Part shown: positions 37,032 through 45,538 of the stretch, one piece after another
Position numbering within the stretch: position 1 is the stretch's first letter
Layout of the letters: the number at the start of each line of letters is the position of its first letter
DNA from: a virus
Direction: 5' to 3' (one strand)
Virus record (IMG/VR): IMGVR_UViG_3300034284_002793
Location: 62,001 to 126,000 of that record
Length of the DNA: 64,000 nt
Translations under genes and position numbers: made by a program
The notes under the pieces: generated by a model
The model's input: only the letters and a program-made list of their open reading frames with translations
The model's database searches: none
Told to the model about the DNA's origin: nothing

Positions 37032-37043
37032 TATTTATTACAG
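37032..37043 (-). promoter_or_regulatory. Candidate late promoter element before the portal gene
   Basis: On the minus strand CTGTAATAAATA, 7 nt upstream of the portal ATG, in a 56-bp gap after the terminase stop. Confidence 0.45.
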
Positions 37044-37080
37044 TAATGTATTCTGAAATTCATTTTATTTAAAAATTAAA

Positions 37081-38985
37081 TTAAATTAGAGTTGGTATAA
37101 ACTGTTCTCTTTTAATTTGAACATGGGTTTTGATTAATTCAAAATAACACTTTACGCCCCAGTTTCCTAATAATAGGGTGCTATAGTTATCTTTTCTAGG
37201 TTTATTATTTGCCGTTGAAGTTCTGGCCGATCTTGGAAGGTCAAAGCTTTGATGACCTCTGGAGGTTGATGTTACCTCAATATTTGCACACTGTTCTTTT
37301 GTTGAAATAATAATATCATCCTGAAGTTCAATAAATTCTCTTATTGATAATTTTCTATTATCTTCTTTAGAGTCGCCCTCTATAACGCCAGATCCATGAG
37401 GAAATACTAATTTTAATGGAATTCTTAAATTAAACATATAAGACATATATTCTGGATGATTGCTCGCGCGAGAAGCAAACCATATTTTTTTATGATCAAT
37501 GCATGACTGCAAATAAGAATTAGATCTCATAATCCAATCCGTGCTTGGCGTTTGTCTAATGCACATGCATCCCATGTCTGGACTATATTGTTTTTTTGCT
37601 TTAATAAGCATATCCACTTGATCCTGACCATCTTTAGTAGAATCCCATTCTGTTATATATGTTATTTTCTTATTTGCACCTTTAAACAATTCGCTTTCAT
37701 TGCATGCATCAATTATTGTATCTATGTTTGAAGAGTCTGCTATAATTAAAACCGTATTAAAATGCGTTAATACATAATAGATATATTTTATGTGGTCCTG
37801 TAAATCTGCGCCAATTCTTTGATAGCCATGTACCAAAACCCCTTCTTCTTTTTCTTCATCAATCTCTATAACCGACATTGCAAAAAAGTCTGATGATGCA
37901 CTTTTTGAATAATTTGGGTCAATTGATAATATATATTTTTTTAAAGGATCACCAGTAACTTTAGAATGTGGATATTCACCATCTGGAATGGTACATTCAT
38001 TCATTTTACGCATGGAAAAATATCCATCGCCACCATCACGAAATTGTGCGCCATATTCGCGTTGAAATGAATCTTCTGATATACTTGCTCTTTGTGACTG
38101 AATAAACTCTCGGTTTAATATGGTTGCTGGTATAGCTTCCCATCCCATTTGTGATATAAAATAAGTTGGCCTTTCCTCTTCCTTATTATTCATCGTCAAA
38201 ATATCTGGACGTTCTACAAAATCATTCCAGTCAGAGTACATTTTATATAAATGCTGAAATTGATAAGATGCAGATGACAAGCAAATCATTTGCGCGGCAT
38301 TTTCAAAAATCATTTTATTATTAGGATGTAATGTGCCAGCTTTAATTAGCTCGTCCTCTAATTTTCTAACTTTAATTCTAAACGCAGCATCTCTTGGTGA
38401 AGACAGGAATGGTGCTAATACATCATTAATCATCTGTGGAGATAATAGCAAAACCTCATCAAGGATAAGAACGTCACAGCGCATACCTCGCGTATCTTCA
38501 GAAAGTGGAATGGCGCATATATATCCACCATTAACGTCCCATTGAAATTTATCGTTTCTTAAATATGGTTTTTTGTCAAAGCATGATCTTGCAAGCTGAG
38601 CTTCTTCTGTGTTTAATAGCCTTACAATTTCTTCAAAAATTCTACGGCTTGTTCTAAAATTCGCTGAAGCAATAACAATTCTAGTACCAGGCTCAAATAT
38701 GCATTTTAATATACAATACCAACCAGCTAAAGTAGATTTCCCACCACCACGACTAAAAATAAGCATGCAATTATTCTTTTCAAACATTGCATTTATATGC
38801 ATAACCTGCATAGGCTCCATATTAATACCAAGAATTAATTGTGATGTAAATCCAATATTATGGCGCAAAAATTTTGCTAAAGTTATTTTAGCCGTTCTAT
38901 CATCAAGCTCTCCATGAAGATTTAGCAGTTCTTTATTTACATCTGCTATATCTTTTACTGGTTGATTTCCTGCCCAAATTGCCAT
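37081..38985 (-). CDS. terL: Terminase large subunit
   Basis: A 634-residue DNA packaging motor. The ATPase half has Walker A SRGGGKST at residues 78-85 and Walker B VLILDE at 172-177, with a coupling SSAS segment near 237. The nuclease half has YILSIDPNYSKSASSDF (catalytic Asp356), LIIADSSNID (Asp418) and a late acidic LQDDIIIST region, as in RNase H-fold terminase nucleases. It starts one base after the ERCC4-nuclease stop, and no adjacent gene is an obvious small terminase. It acts at the portal to translocate and cut concatemeric DNA. Confidence 0.92.
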   Translation of the reverse strand: MAIWAGNQPVKDIADVNKELLNLHGELDDRTAKITLAKFLRHNIGFTSQLILGINMEPMQVMHINAMFEKNNCMLIFSRGGGKSTLAGWYCILKCIFEPGTRIVIASANFRTSRRIFEEIVRLLNTEEAQLARSCFDKKPYLRNDKFQWDVNGGYICAIPLSEDTRGMRCDVLILDEVLLLSPQMINDVLAPFLSSPRDAAFRIKVRKLEDELIKAGTLHPNNKMIFENAAQMICLSSASYQFQHLYKMYSDWNDFVERPDILTMNNKEEERPTYFISQMGWEAIPATILNREFIQSQRASISEDSFQREYGAQFRDGGDGYFSMRKMNECTIPDGEYPHSKVTGDPLKKYILSIDPNYSKSASSDFFAMSVIEIDEEKEEGVLVHGYQRIGADLQDHIKYIYYVLTHFNTVLIIADSSNIDTIIDACNESELFKGANKKITYITEWDSTKDGQDQVDMLIKAKKQYSPDMGCMCIRQTPSTDWIMRSNSYLQSCIDHKKIWFASRASNHPEYMSYMFNLRIPLKLVFPHGSGVIEGDSKEDNRKLSIREFIELQDDIIISTKEQCANIEVTSTSRGHQSFDLPRSARTSTANNKPRKDNYSTLLLGNWGVKCYFELIKTHVQIKREQFIPTLI

Positions 38986-38986
38986 A

Positions 38987-39907
38987 CTATATTATTTCTT
39001 TTTCAATGCAATATTGCAAATCTATTTTTTTAACTTCATCACCAAGGCCTAAAATTTTTAAAATTAAATCAGTCATATGCTTTCTGCCATCACAATATAC
39101 AATTTGAAAACATTCATATTTTTTATATAAATCTCTAACCCGATGAAATATATACTCTGGGCTTGTTGCAAACCACCGTTTTTTATTATAGGCCAAAGAG
39201 CTATATGATGCTTCGACCATTATAATAATATATCCATTATTATTTTGCGCTCTTAACAGTTCCCTTTCAAACCTTTCAAGGTTGGCACCAAAAGTTCCAA
39301 AAAAATCACTGAAACTTTTACGCTCAATAACAATTCTTGAAGCTGGAGATAATGCATAGTCGCCATAATCAAGCGCAACATTTACTTTTCTCAAATCTTT
39401 TGCAAATTTTAAAGGTCTTTTTTCGCGGGTGTCAATTACTATTTGCTTTGCAGGTTTTGAATTAGTAGCTCGTATATCTAAATTATAATAATCATATTTA
39501 GACTCTTTATTGCTTTTGATACATATTTCATTATAGTTAGCCGAGCATAATTTTTCTATAAACCTAATTGATGGTAAACAGCTTACTGTTTGTACAAAAA
39601 ATTCTGGTGGTGCATTTTTTAAATTTTTAATATCACAGTATTTTTTAATTTTTCCAGATATATAATCTAAAGCTTTTTCTTTACCAACTTTAGCAAGCCA
39701 AGATTTCATAGAAATTTTATCTTCAAAATCTGAAAGAAAATACTGCTCTACTGATTTGAAATGTATTTTTTTCTTGTTTGATAGGTCATGTCTGGGATAA
39801 AATTGTTCGAAATATCTTTTTTGAGATATCTTGTGTTGCTTTAAATGTTTTGAAAGCTCTATCACGCCACTAAATTTTTTAGTGCAAAATTCACATTTAA
39901 GTTCCAT
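38987..39907 (-). CDS. ERCC4-family nuclease with N-terminal C2H2 zinc finger
   Basis: A 306-residue protein. Residues 5-25 form a classical C2H2 zinc finger (C5, C8, H21, H25). After a helical middle, residues 155-290 are an XPF/ERCC4-type nuclease domain: VIDTREKRPLKF opens it, followed by GDYALSPASRIVIERKSFSD, a clear version of the GDX(n)ERKX3D catalytic motif, then a basic helix FERELLRAQ. This fold cuts branched or single-strand/double-strand junction DNA. The gene lies between a coiled-coil protein and the large terminase, 1 bp from each, suggesting resolution of branched replication DNA before packaging. Confidence 0.8.
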   Translation of the reverse strand: MELKCEFCTKKFSGVIELSKHLKQHKISQKRYFEQFYPRHDLSNKKKIHFKSVEQYFLSDFEDKISMKSWLAKVGKEKALDYISGKIKKYCDIKNLKNAPPEFFVQTVSCLPSIRFIEKLCSANYNEICIKSNKESKYDYYNLDIRATNSKPAKQIVIDTREKRPLKFAKDLRKVNVALDYGDYALSPASRIVIERKSFSDFFGTFGANLERFERELLRAQNNNGYIIIMVEASYSSLAYNKKRWFATSPEYIFHRVRDLYKKYECFQIVYCDGRKHMTDLILKILGLGDEVKKIDLQYCIEKEII

Positions 39908-39908
39908 A

Positions 39909-41021
39909 TTAACCCACCAATTCTTCTATTGTTGCTCCGCGAAGAAGAGCTTTTATTTCACTCATTGAATTAATACGACCAGCCTCCTCTTTTATTTTCA
40001 TTTTTTCTAGATCAGCTAGGTGTATTGTTTTTTTTCTAAACTCTTCATCTTTCCAAGCTTGTACTAAATTTATAAGCTTTTCAAATCCATCGCTTTTTTC
40101 TTCTAAGCGTTTATTTCTTTTTGTTGTTAAATCGTTATATAATTTTGTTTTAATATTTTCGCATGAATTAAGCTCAGTCTGCAGTACATTTATAGCCTCG
40201 TTCATTTTCATAGAAATTTCTCCTGCGGCCATGGTTGCGCGCAGAGATTCTATTCGCCTTTGAATTTCAGCCGCTCTTACAATTTGATTGCACAAAGTAA
40301 TAAATTGATCCAAATCTTCCTGTGTTAAATCTGGCTTATCATGAGTATATCGAATAAAAGCATCTTCAAAAAGATCTCGATCTCCTTGAATTTTATAAGT
40401 ATTAATTTGATATATGAAGCGAAATATATTTAAATATTTTTTAAGCTGCTGCATTTCAAAAAGCTGTTGTTTTTTTAATACCTCTTCGTTATATCCATAA
40501 TTTAAATATTTATTTACGCGTTCAATTGTTTGTTTTAAAGTTTTTGGTGGTTTATATTCAGAATCTATTAACTCTTCTGGATTATAATTAATATTAACAA
40601 TTTCTAGTTCGTCTTTTGGCTGCGGTATATTATCTCTTTTAATAGTATCTTTAATTTCTTCAATTTTTGCATTAATTGTTCTATACTCTTGACTTAAATT
40701 GGTAAGAGCATCATTATTAAAAAGTTCTTTTGCTATCTCTAGCGCGCTTTTAACTCTAAAATTATTTTGTATATAAATAACCTGCTCTTCTGTTAAATCA
40801 ATAAATCCTTTTAAAATAACCGTTCTTGTTTTAAATTTCAGCCCACTCTCTTTGCAGAAGGCTTTAATTGCCCTAGCTTCTTTTGTTTTTCCATCCAGAG
40901 CATCATTTTCAAAAACACTCTTGACAATGTTTGAAAGTTCAGGCTCCAAATCTACAGAAAAAAAATCAAGCACTTTCTTTTTGTGCTCTTCAGAAAGTTC
41001 AAAATTTACTGAATCAGACAT
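39909..41021 (-). CDS. Coiled-coil protein upstream of the terminase, possible small terminase
   Basis: A 370-residue, nearly all-helical and strongly charged protein. Coiled-coil stretches are visible at about residues 105-130 and 250-320 (IQRRIESLRATMAAGEISMK). It lies two genes before the large terminase, where a small terminase is expected, with 1-bp gaps to both neighbours. The length and coiled coil would suit a DNA-recognising oligomer, but no helix-turn-helix is evident. Unknown family. Confidence 0.45.
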   Translation of the reverse strand: MSDSVNFELSEEHKKKVLDFFSVDLEPELSNIVKSVFENDALDGKTKEARAIKAFCKESGLKFKTRTVILKGFIDLTEEQVIYIQNNFRVKSALEIAKELFNNDALTNLSQEYRTINAKIEEIKDTIKRDNIPQPKDELEIVNINYNPEELIDSEYKPPKTLKQTIERVNKYLNYGYNEEVLKKQQLFEMQQLKKYLNIFRFIYQINTYKIQGDRDLFEDAFIRYTHDKPDLTQEDLDQFITLCNQIVRAAEIQRRIESLRATMAAGEISMKMNEAINVLQTELNSCENIKTKLYNDLTTKRNKRLEEKSDGFEKLINLVQAWKDEEFRKKTIHLADLEKMKIKEEAGRINSMSEIKALLRGATIEELVG

Positions 41022-41022
41022 A

Positions 41023-41706
41023 TTACATTATCATTTCTTTGACAATTTTCTTTGCTTTTATTACAATCTGCGCTCTTATTTTTTTAACAAATTTATATCC
41101 AGTTTTTGTAGATCCATTTTTATAACCAAGCATTGTTATAACTTCTGTTTCTGGATATCCATCTACAAATAAATATGTATAAACCTTTTGCTGAACTGGC
41201 GTTAAAGATTTTAACATTTCGCTATGAACTTTTGGAACAAACGATTCAAAATCAAAACCGCTGGAATCTGATGCGCGAGCATCAAACTCATTGCCCTCAC
41301 CAAAAATTCTTTCATCATTTACGCTAACTGGCAACTTAACATCATAAGCATGTTTCTTTGTTTTCTCCCATTTTGCATAATCAGCACATTTAGAAGATTG
41401 AACATTATATAATTTACAATTATTTCCGCCAGCATTATGTGGACAATTTAAGCATGGTCGGGCATAGTTAGAGTAATTATTTCTAACAAGATTTATAATC
41501 TGATTTGTAATAACAGTATTTAGCCACGGAAGTAGCGCCATCTCTGGATTCCACTTTTCCCATTTTTTAAAAATATGCAGTCTTAACTTTTGCTCTACAT
41601 CATTAAAATCCATCCATGCAATGGATGTTAATTTCCACTGAGAACGTCTTTTAGCTATCTCTTGATTTATTATATCCAAGCAGGACTCGAAAGATGGGCG
41701 TTCCAT
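41023..41706 (-). CDS. Second sigma-like factor, with a Cys4 insertion
   Basis: A 227-residue protein. Residues 32-78 match sigma-70 region 2 (DFNDVEQKLRLHIFKKW, then WLNTVITNQIINLVRNN). Between regions 2 and 4 lies an insertion with four cysteines (C85, C88, C97, C107), a likely zinc knuckle. The C-terminal 60 residues resemble region 4 (SLTPVQQKVYTYLFVDGYPE, then EVITMLGYKNGS). It is encoded inside the packaging operon between the Zn-ribbon protein and the coiled-coil protein. It could direct late transcription, possibly by the TGTAATAAATA elements; the promoter pairing is inference. Confidence 0.65.
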   Translation of the reverse strand: MERPSFESCLDIINQEIAKRRSQWKLTSIAWMDFNDVEQKLRLHIFKKWEKWNPEMALLPWLNTVITNQIINLVRNNYSNYARPCLNCPHNAGGNNCKLYNVQSSKCADYAKWEKTKKHAYDVKLPVSVNDERIFGEGNEFDARASDSSGFDFESFVPKVHSEMLKSLTPVQQKVYTYLFVDGYPETEVITMLGYKNGSTKTGYKFVKKIRAQIVIKAKKIVKEMIM

Positions 41707-41708
41707 AC

Positions 41709-42182
41709 TTATTCTTCGTTATCTATCATATCAATATTATTTTGATAATTTCGACCTGACATCTTAGCTTCAGAAACAAAACTTTCAGGTAGTGTTTTTG
41801 CTATTTTTTTTCTTCCACGCTTTTGCTTCGCTGATTGCTTTATAGATGTAGATTGTTTTTTCTGGCTTGGCTCATCTGATACTAAATCGCCAAGCCTAAT
41901 TCCGTTGCTTTGATTATTTTTTTCTATATTTACATCAAGGCCACGCATTGAACTATAATCACCAATAATTTCAGGATCAAATACTTCATCCACATGATCA
42001 ACGCTATCCTTTTTATTTACAGCGATTGGATTTGTTATATTAACTTGAAATTGATTTGATTTAATAATACTTGTTTGCGGTGCCACAATAGAAAATGAAG
42101 ACCCACAATGAGAACAAAATTTTGGTTTTTGAAATTGGTAAAGGTTTTTACCGCCACACTTTGGACAAAAATAACTTAACAT
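41709..42182 (-). CDS. Zinc-ribbon protein with a basic disordered tail
   Basis: A 157-residue protein. Residues 6-26 are a zinc ribbon (CPKCGGKNLYQFQKPKFCSH, with one more Cys-x2-Cys pairing at 23-26). The rest is mostly disordered, with a basic cluster KQKRGRKKIAKTLPES near 120 and an acidic end. It lies 2 bp before the sigma-like gene and is probably co-expressed; a transcription co-factor role is plausible because late sigma factors of phages often need small partners. No family assigned. Confidence 0.5.
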   Translation of the reverse strand: MLSYFCPKCGGKNLYQFQKPKFCSHCGSSFSIVAPQTSIIKSNQFQVNITNPIAVNKKDSVDHVDEVFDPEIIGDYSSMRGLDVNIEKNNQSNGIRLGDLVSDEPSQKKQSTSIKQSAKQKRGRKKIAKTLPESFVSEAKMSGRNYQNNIDMIDNEE

Positions 42183-42249
42183 AATTAAAATAAATTTATT
42201 ATGTATTATTCTACAAAATAATAGAATAAAAATCTAATTTTAATTTATT

Positions 42250-43101
42250 TTATAATTTTTGGCTTGGGCACCAGCTATCTTGATAAACTTGAGAAATGTT
42301 TGTGCTATGAGCTTTAGTTTTCTTTTCTTTTTCTTTTTCAGCTAATTTGATTGCATCTTCTTTTTTGCGCTCTGTTATTTTTTTAACCACAAATTTGCAA
42401 AGCTCAGATCTTAAAATATCATCCTCTGTAAATTGAAAATGATGGATTCCCATCCTTTTTGATTCTTCGCATGAGAATAATTCAACAATTTTATCAAAAG
42501 CACCCTGTTTATTAAATGGAAGATCTGACTGCGATGAATCTGCACATATAATCATTTTTGTAAATTTTCCAATTCTTGTAAGTAATGTGGCAAACTCTGA
42601 TAATGTGGCGTTTTGCATTTCGTCCATAAGCACTACCCTTGCTGCAAAACTCAGTCCACGACAAAAGTTAATAGGCTGATTTGTAATTCTATTATCTGTT
42701 TTTAATCTTTTTATCTGATCAATTGGCAAAAGTTCTTCTAGCTTGTCAGCAAATGGCATCATATAGACATCATATTTAGATTGCAGATCGCCAGGCAAAT
42801 ATCCAAGCTTTGAATCGGCACTTTCTACAGCCGCTCTAACACATATAATATCAGAGACCTTTTTATCATTTAACATTTGAAGTGCGGCCCTAACAGCAAT
42901 TAATGTTTTGGATGAGCCAGCTGGTCCACTTACAAAAACAATTCTGGCTTCTTTATTATTAATTAAATTAAAAAATTCTTTTTGCTTGCTAGTCCACTCC
43001 AACTCTCTTACTTTTAATTCAAAATCAATTTTGTCTCTTTGATATATTTTTGGACTTTTATCCTCAATACGTACCTTTTTACTTCTTTTTTGATGTGACA
43101 T
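42250..43101 (-). CDS. phoH: PhoH-family ATPase
   Basis: A 283-residue P-loop ATPase. Walker A is GPAGSSKT (residues 59-66), Walker B RVVLMDEMQNATLSE at about 155-169, and ADSSQSDLPF follows at the sensor position. The order and spacing match PhoH. The N-terminal 30 residues and the last 50 are charged tails. PhoH-like genes are common in phages; a role in RNA or nucleotide metabolism is usually assumed but not settled. It is the first gene of the minus-strand late block, opposite the fibre locus. Confidence 0.88.
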   Translation of the reverse strand: MSHQKRSKKVRIEDKSPKIYQRDKIDFELKVRELEWTSKQKEFFNLINNKEARIVFVSGPAGSSKTLIAVRAALQMLNDKKVSDIICVRAAVESADSKLGYLPGDLQSKYDVYMMPFADKLEELLPIDQIKRLKTDNRITNQPINFCRGLSFAARVVLMDEMQNATLSEFATLLTRIGKFTKMIICADSSQSDLPFNKQGAFDKIVELFSCEESKRMGIHHFQFTEDDILRSELCKFVVKKITERKKEDAIKLAEKEKEKKTKAHSTNISQVYQDSWCPSQKL

Positions 43102-43107
43102 ACGCTT

Positions 43108-43121
43108 AATAGCAATTACAT
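43108..43121 (-). promoter_or_regulatory. Candidate late promoter element before phoH
   Basis: On the minus strand ATGTAATTGCTATT, 6 nt upstream of the phoH ATG. It resembles the element at 23157-23170 (GTGTAATACCTATT). Confidence 0.35.
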
Positions 43122-43156
43122 TGTTTTAATTACAAATAATATCATTTTTCATTTAA

Positions 43157-43184
43157 TTGAATAATTAATATTTAAATTTATAAT
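43157..43184 (+). promoter_or_regulatory. Candidate sigma70-type promoter of the fibre locus
   Basis: TTGAAT (43157-43162), a 16-bp spacer and TATAAT (43179-43184). It would give a leader of about 30 nt to the ATG at 43223. AT-rich context makes chance matches likely. Confidence 0.35.
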
Positions 43185-43208
43185 ATAGGTGTATCGCGCT
43201 ATAAGATC

Positions 43209-43220
43209 TGTAATATTTAC
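43209..43220 (+). promoter_or_regulatory. Candidate late promoter element before the fibre locus
   Basis: TGTAATATTTAC, with 8 nt from TGTAAT to the ATG at 43223. This is the plus-strand counterpart of the late element. Confidence 0.35.
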
Positions 43221-43222
43221 CA

Positions 43223-44419
43223 ATGCCAACAAATTTTCAACAGTCAAAAGATGTTCTTCACCCATTAGCGTTTGAATTTATAAATAAATGTAAAAATTTA
43301 AATGCCCAGCTCGATGCATCCGAAATAAATGCAATTGATTTTTTAACAAGGCAACTTTTACAAAACAATCTTTGGGATAAATTCAAAGCAATATACCCAT
43401 TTGTTGGAAAAAGCTCACAAACACATTCTTTAAATTTAAAAAATTTACAGAGGCATACTATAGTGTGGTATAATCAAAATGATTTAAAACACGATAAATT
43501 TGGAGTTACAAATAGCAATATTGGATATGGCAACACTATGGTTGCCCCAAGCTGGTTTAGTGATAATGATATACATATATCAGTATATAACTCGACGTAT
43601 TGGCAAAACACAAATGATACCGCTCCAATAATAGGATCTTCACCCGCAAGTGACCCGACTAAGGGATGGATGCATACAATTTACTTAAGGTCATTAGCTC
43701 CTATTTTAAATTCACAAATAAATACATTATGGGACAGGGCACCAATCTTCACCTATTCCTGTGGTTATTCATCCAATTCATCAGTGAGATTTGCAGGAAC
43801 AGATGGTTCAGAGTTTCAACATGTAGAAACGTATGGTTTTATTGTTGGTGTAAATGGCATAAAATGCTATGTGAATGGAAATTTATATGGAAGACAGGGG
43901 GTAATTAACGATGTCTCAACGCAACCAATAAATCAAGTATCAACCAGAACTGTAAATGGAAATACCGCTCAAATACCAAACATATCTCAATTTCCATTCT
44001 TGTTATTCACAAATGGCAGATTCACGTCTACTAATGGACAAGCAAGGGCAAATATAAGATTTGCAAGTATTGGATATGAATTAACAGATCAAGAGAATAA
44101 AGTTTTATATAATATTATTCAAGAGTTCCAAAAAATACTTGGAAGAAGTGTTGAGCCAATAATATTAAAAACATTCCAGCAAAATCTTATAGACCAATAT
44201 TTAACATTAAATATTAAAATAAATAAAATTTTTATACAACCAACAAAGCCATATCGTGAATATTTAAATATTGAAATGCCACCAAAACAACAAAAGAAAA
44301 TAAATGCGCTTTCAGCAAGCGTAGATATTTCAAGAATCGAAGTTTTCGGCCCAGTGCGGGTATTTTGCGCAGATACTTCAAAAACAACCGTATCAATACA
44401 GTCTTTAGTAGAATTATAA
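43223..44419 (+). CDS. Fibre/adhesin protein with a LamG-like lectin domain (family B)
   Basis: A 398-residue protein. Residues 40-300 follow a pattern of lectin-like virion proteins: FLTRQLLQNNLWDKFKAIYP, FVGKSSQTHSLNLKN, then strands with IHISVYNSTYW, YGFIVGVNGIKCYVNGNLYG and the closing ANIRFASIGYELTDQE. The same pattern recurs at 47572-48438 and at the C-terminus of the 50964-54749 protein. A charged helical tail follows. The stop is directly followed by the next ATG. It likely binds host glycan as part of the tail-fibre complex. Confidence 0.6.
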   Translation: MPTNFQQSKDVLHPLAFEFINKCKNLNAQLDASEINAIDFLTRQLLQNNLWDKFKAIYPFVGKSSQTHSLNLKNLQRHTIVWYNQNDLKHDKFGVTNSNIGYGNTMVAPSWFSDNDIHISVYNSTYWQNTNDTAPIIGSSPASDPTKGWMHTIYLRSLAPILNSQINTLWDRAPIFTYSCGYSSNSSVRFAGTDGSEFQHVETYGFIVGVNGIKCYVNGNLYGRQGVINDVSTQPINQVSTRTVNGNTAQIPNISQFPFLLFTNGRFTSTNGQARANIRFASIGYELTDQENKVLYNIIQEFQKILGRSVEPIILKTFQQNLIDQYLTLNIKINKIFIQPTKPYREYLNIEMPPKQQKKINALSASVDISRIEVFGPVRVFCADTSKTTVSIQSLVEL

Positions 44420-45538
44420 ATGAATATTTTAGTCAAACAATTTCAAGAATTTTATAAAGAACCACAAACCAAAGTGTGTGGAAAATGGAATATTTCTATT
44501 TTAGATAGAAACGGTAACGAATCTTTTCCATTTGGAAAAGAAATGAAAAAAAATCTGATATTAAATCAAGGCTTAGATCTGTTAATTGCTGGCAAATATT
44601 ATGGCGAATATTCAATTTTTAACTGGAATACAATACCATCATTTTTAATTGGTGGCGCTGTATATGGAAACGGATTGCTGCCAGCAAATGAATCTGACAT
44701 ATCATTAACAAATGAAATTGCAGAAACTTCTATAATTAATGATGATTCTTGTAGCATTACAGATAATTATACGAACGGAACGCGCACGTACAGAAAGGTA
44801 TATGACTTTCCAACAATAGAGATTGGAGATCCGAATACTCAAATTAGTGAAGTTGGCCTATTTTCAAACTGGCGAAATAATAAAACTCTTTTTTCAAAAT
44901 TTCTTTTACCAAGAGTTTTGCGGCTAGATTATGGGCAATGGATTAGATTATTTTATGATTTTACAATTGGTTCGGATATGATTGTAACCCCAAATAATAT
45001 TAATTTATCGTCAGGCAGTTTTAACGCGTCTGGTTTAATGAAATTATGCGGAAGATTTGATGATATATTTGGCAGTTTTGATGCGAATGGGAACCCTGTA
45101 ATTGTTTTCGGAGATTCTCCTCGTGCTTCTTTTATACCATTTTATGAAAATTTTTGCGCCGAGATATCCACATGTCAAACAGAATGTTTTGGAACCGCAT
45201 ATTTGTTAGCGCCAGGGATAAGCAACTTTAACGATACAAACACAAAAATCATATCCGAATGGATTGGCAATAGATTAGAAAAAAATTTAAATACAATAAA
45301 TCCATCAGAATATATAGATGGAAATTTTTATAGAGATATTGAATATATATTTGATTATAATAATCCAATTTATAATGAATTAACTGAAGGAATATTATTT
45401 ACAGTCCTTCGTGGTTCTGATACTAGCCCAAGACAAAACACAATTGATGGGTGGTTGTGGAAATTTAATAATGGTCAAATTAAACAATCATCAAAAAAAA
45501 TTGTAATAGGATTAAGACAATCTATAAATAGAATATAA
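44420..45538 (+). CDS. Fibre-locus structural protein (family A)
   Basis: A 372-residue protein. The N-terminal 45 residues (GKWNISILDRNGNESFPFGK, then KKNLILNQGLDLLI) and the SKFLLPRVLRLDYGQWIRLF, SGSFNASGLMKLCGRF segments recur in the proteins at 45539-47575 and 54817-56112. The fold should be beta-rich; the common start may bind the tail tip or a previous fibre subunit. It begins directly at the stop of the upstream gene and ends directly at the next start. Confidence 0.55.
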   Translation: MNILVKQFQEFYKEPQTKVCGKWNISILDRNGNESFPFGKEMKKNLILNQGLDLLIAGKYYGEYSIFNWNTIPSFLIGGAVYGNGLLPANESDISLTNEIAETSIINDDSCSITDNYTNGTRTYRKVYDFPTIEIGDPNTQISEVGLFSNWRNNKTLFSKFLLPRVLRLDYGQWIRLFYDFTIGSDMIVTPNNINLSSGSFNASGLMKLCGRFDDIFGSFDANGNPVIVFGDSPRASFIPFYENFCAEISTCQTECFGTAYLLAPGISNFNDTNTKIISEWIGNRLEKNLNTINPSEYIDGNFYRDIEYIFDYNNPIYNELTEGILFTVLRGSDTSPRQNTIDGWLWKFNNGQIKQSSKKIVIGLRQSINRI

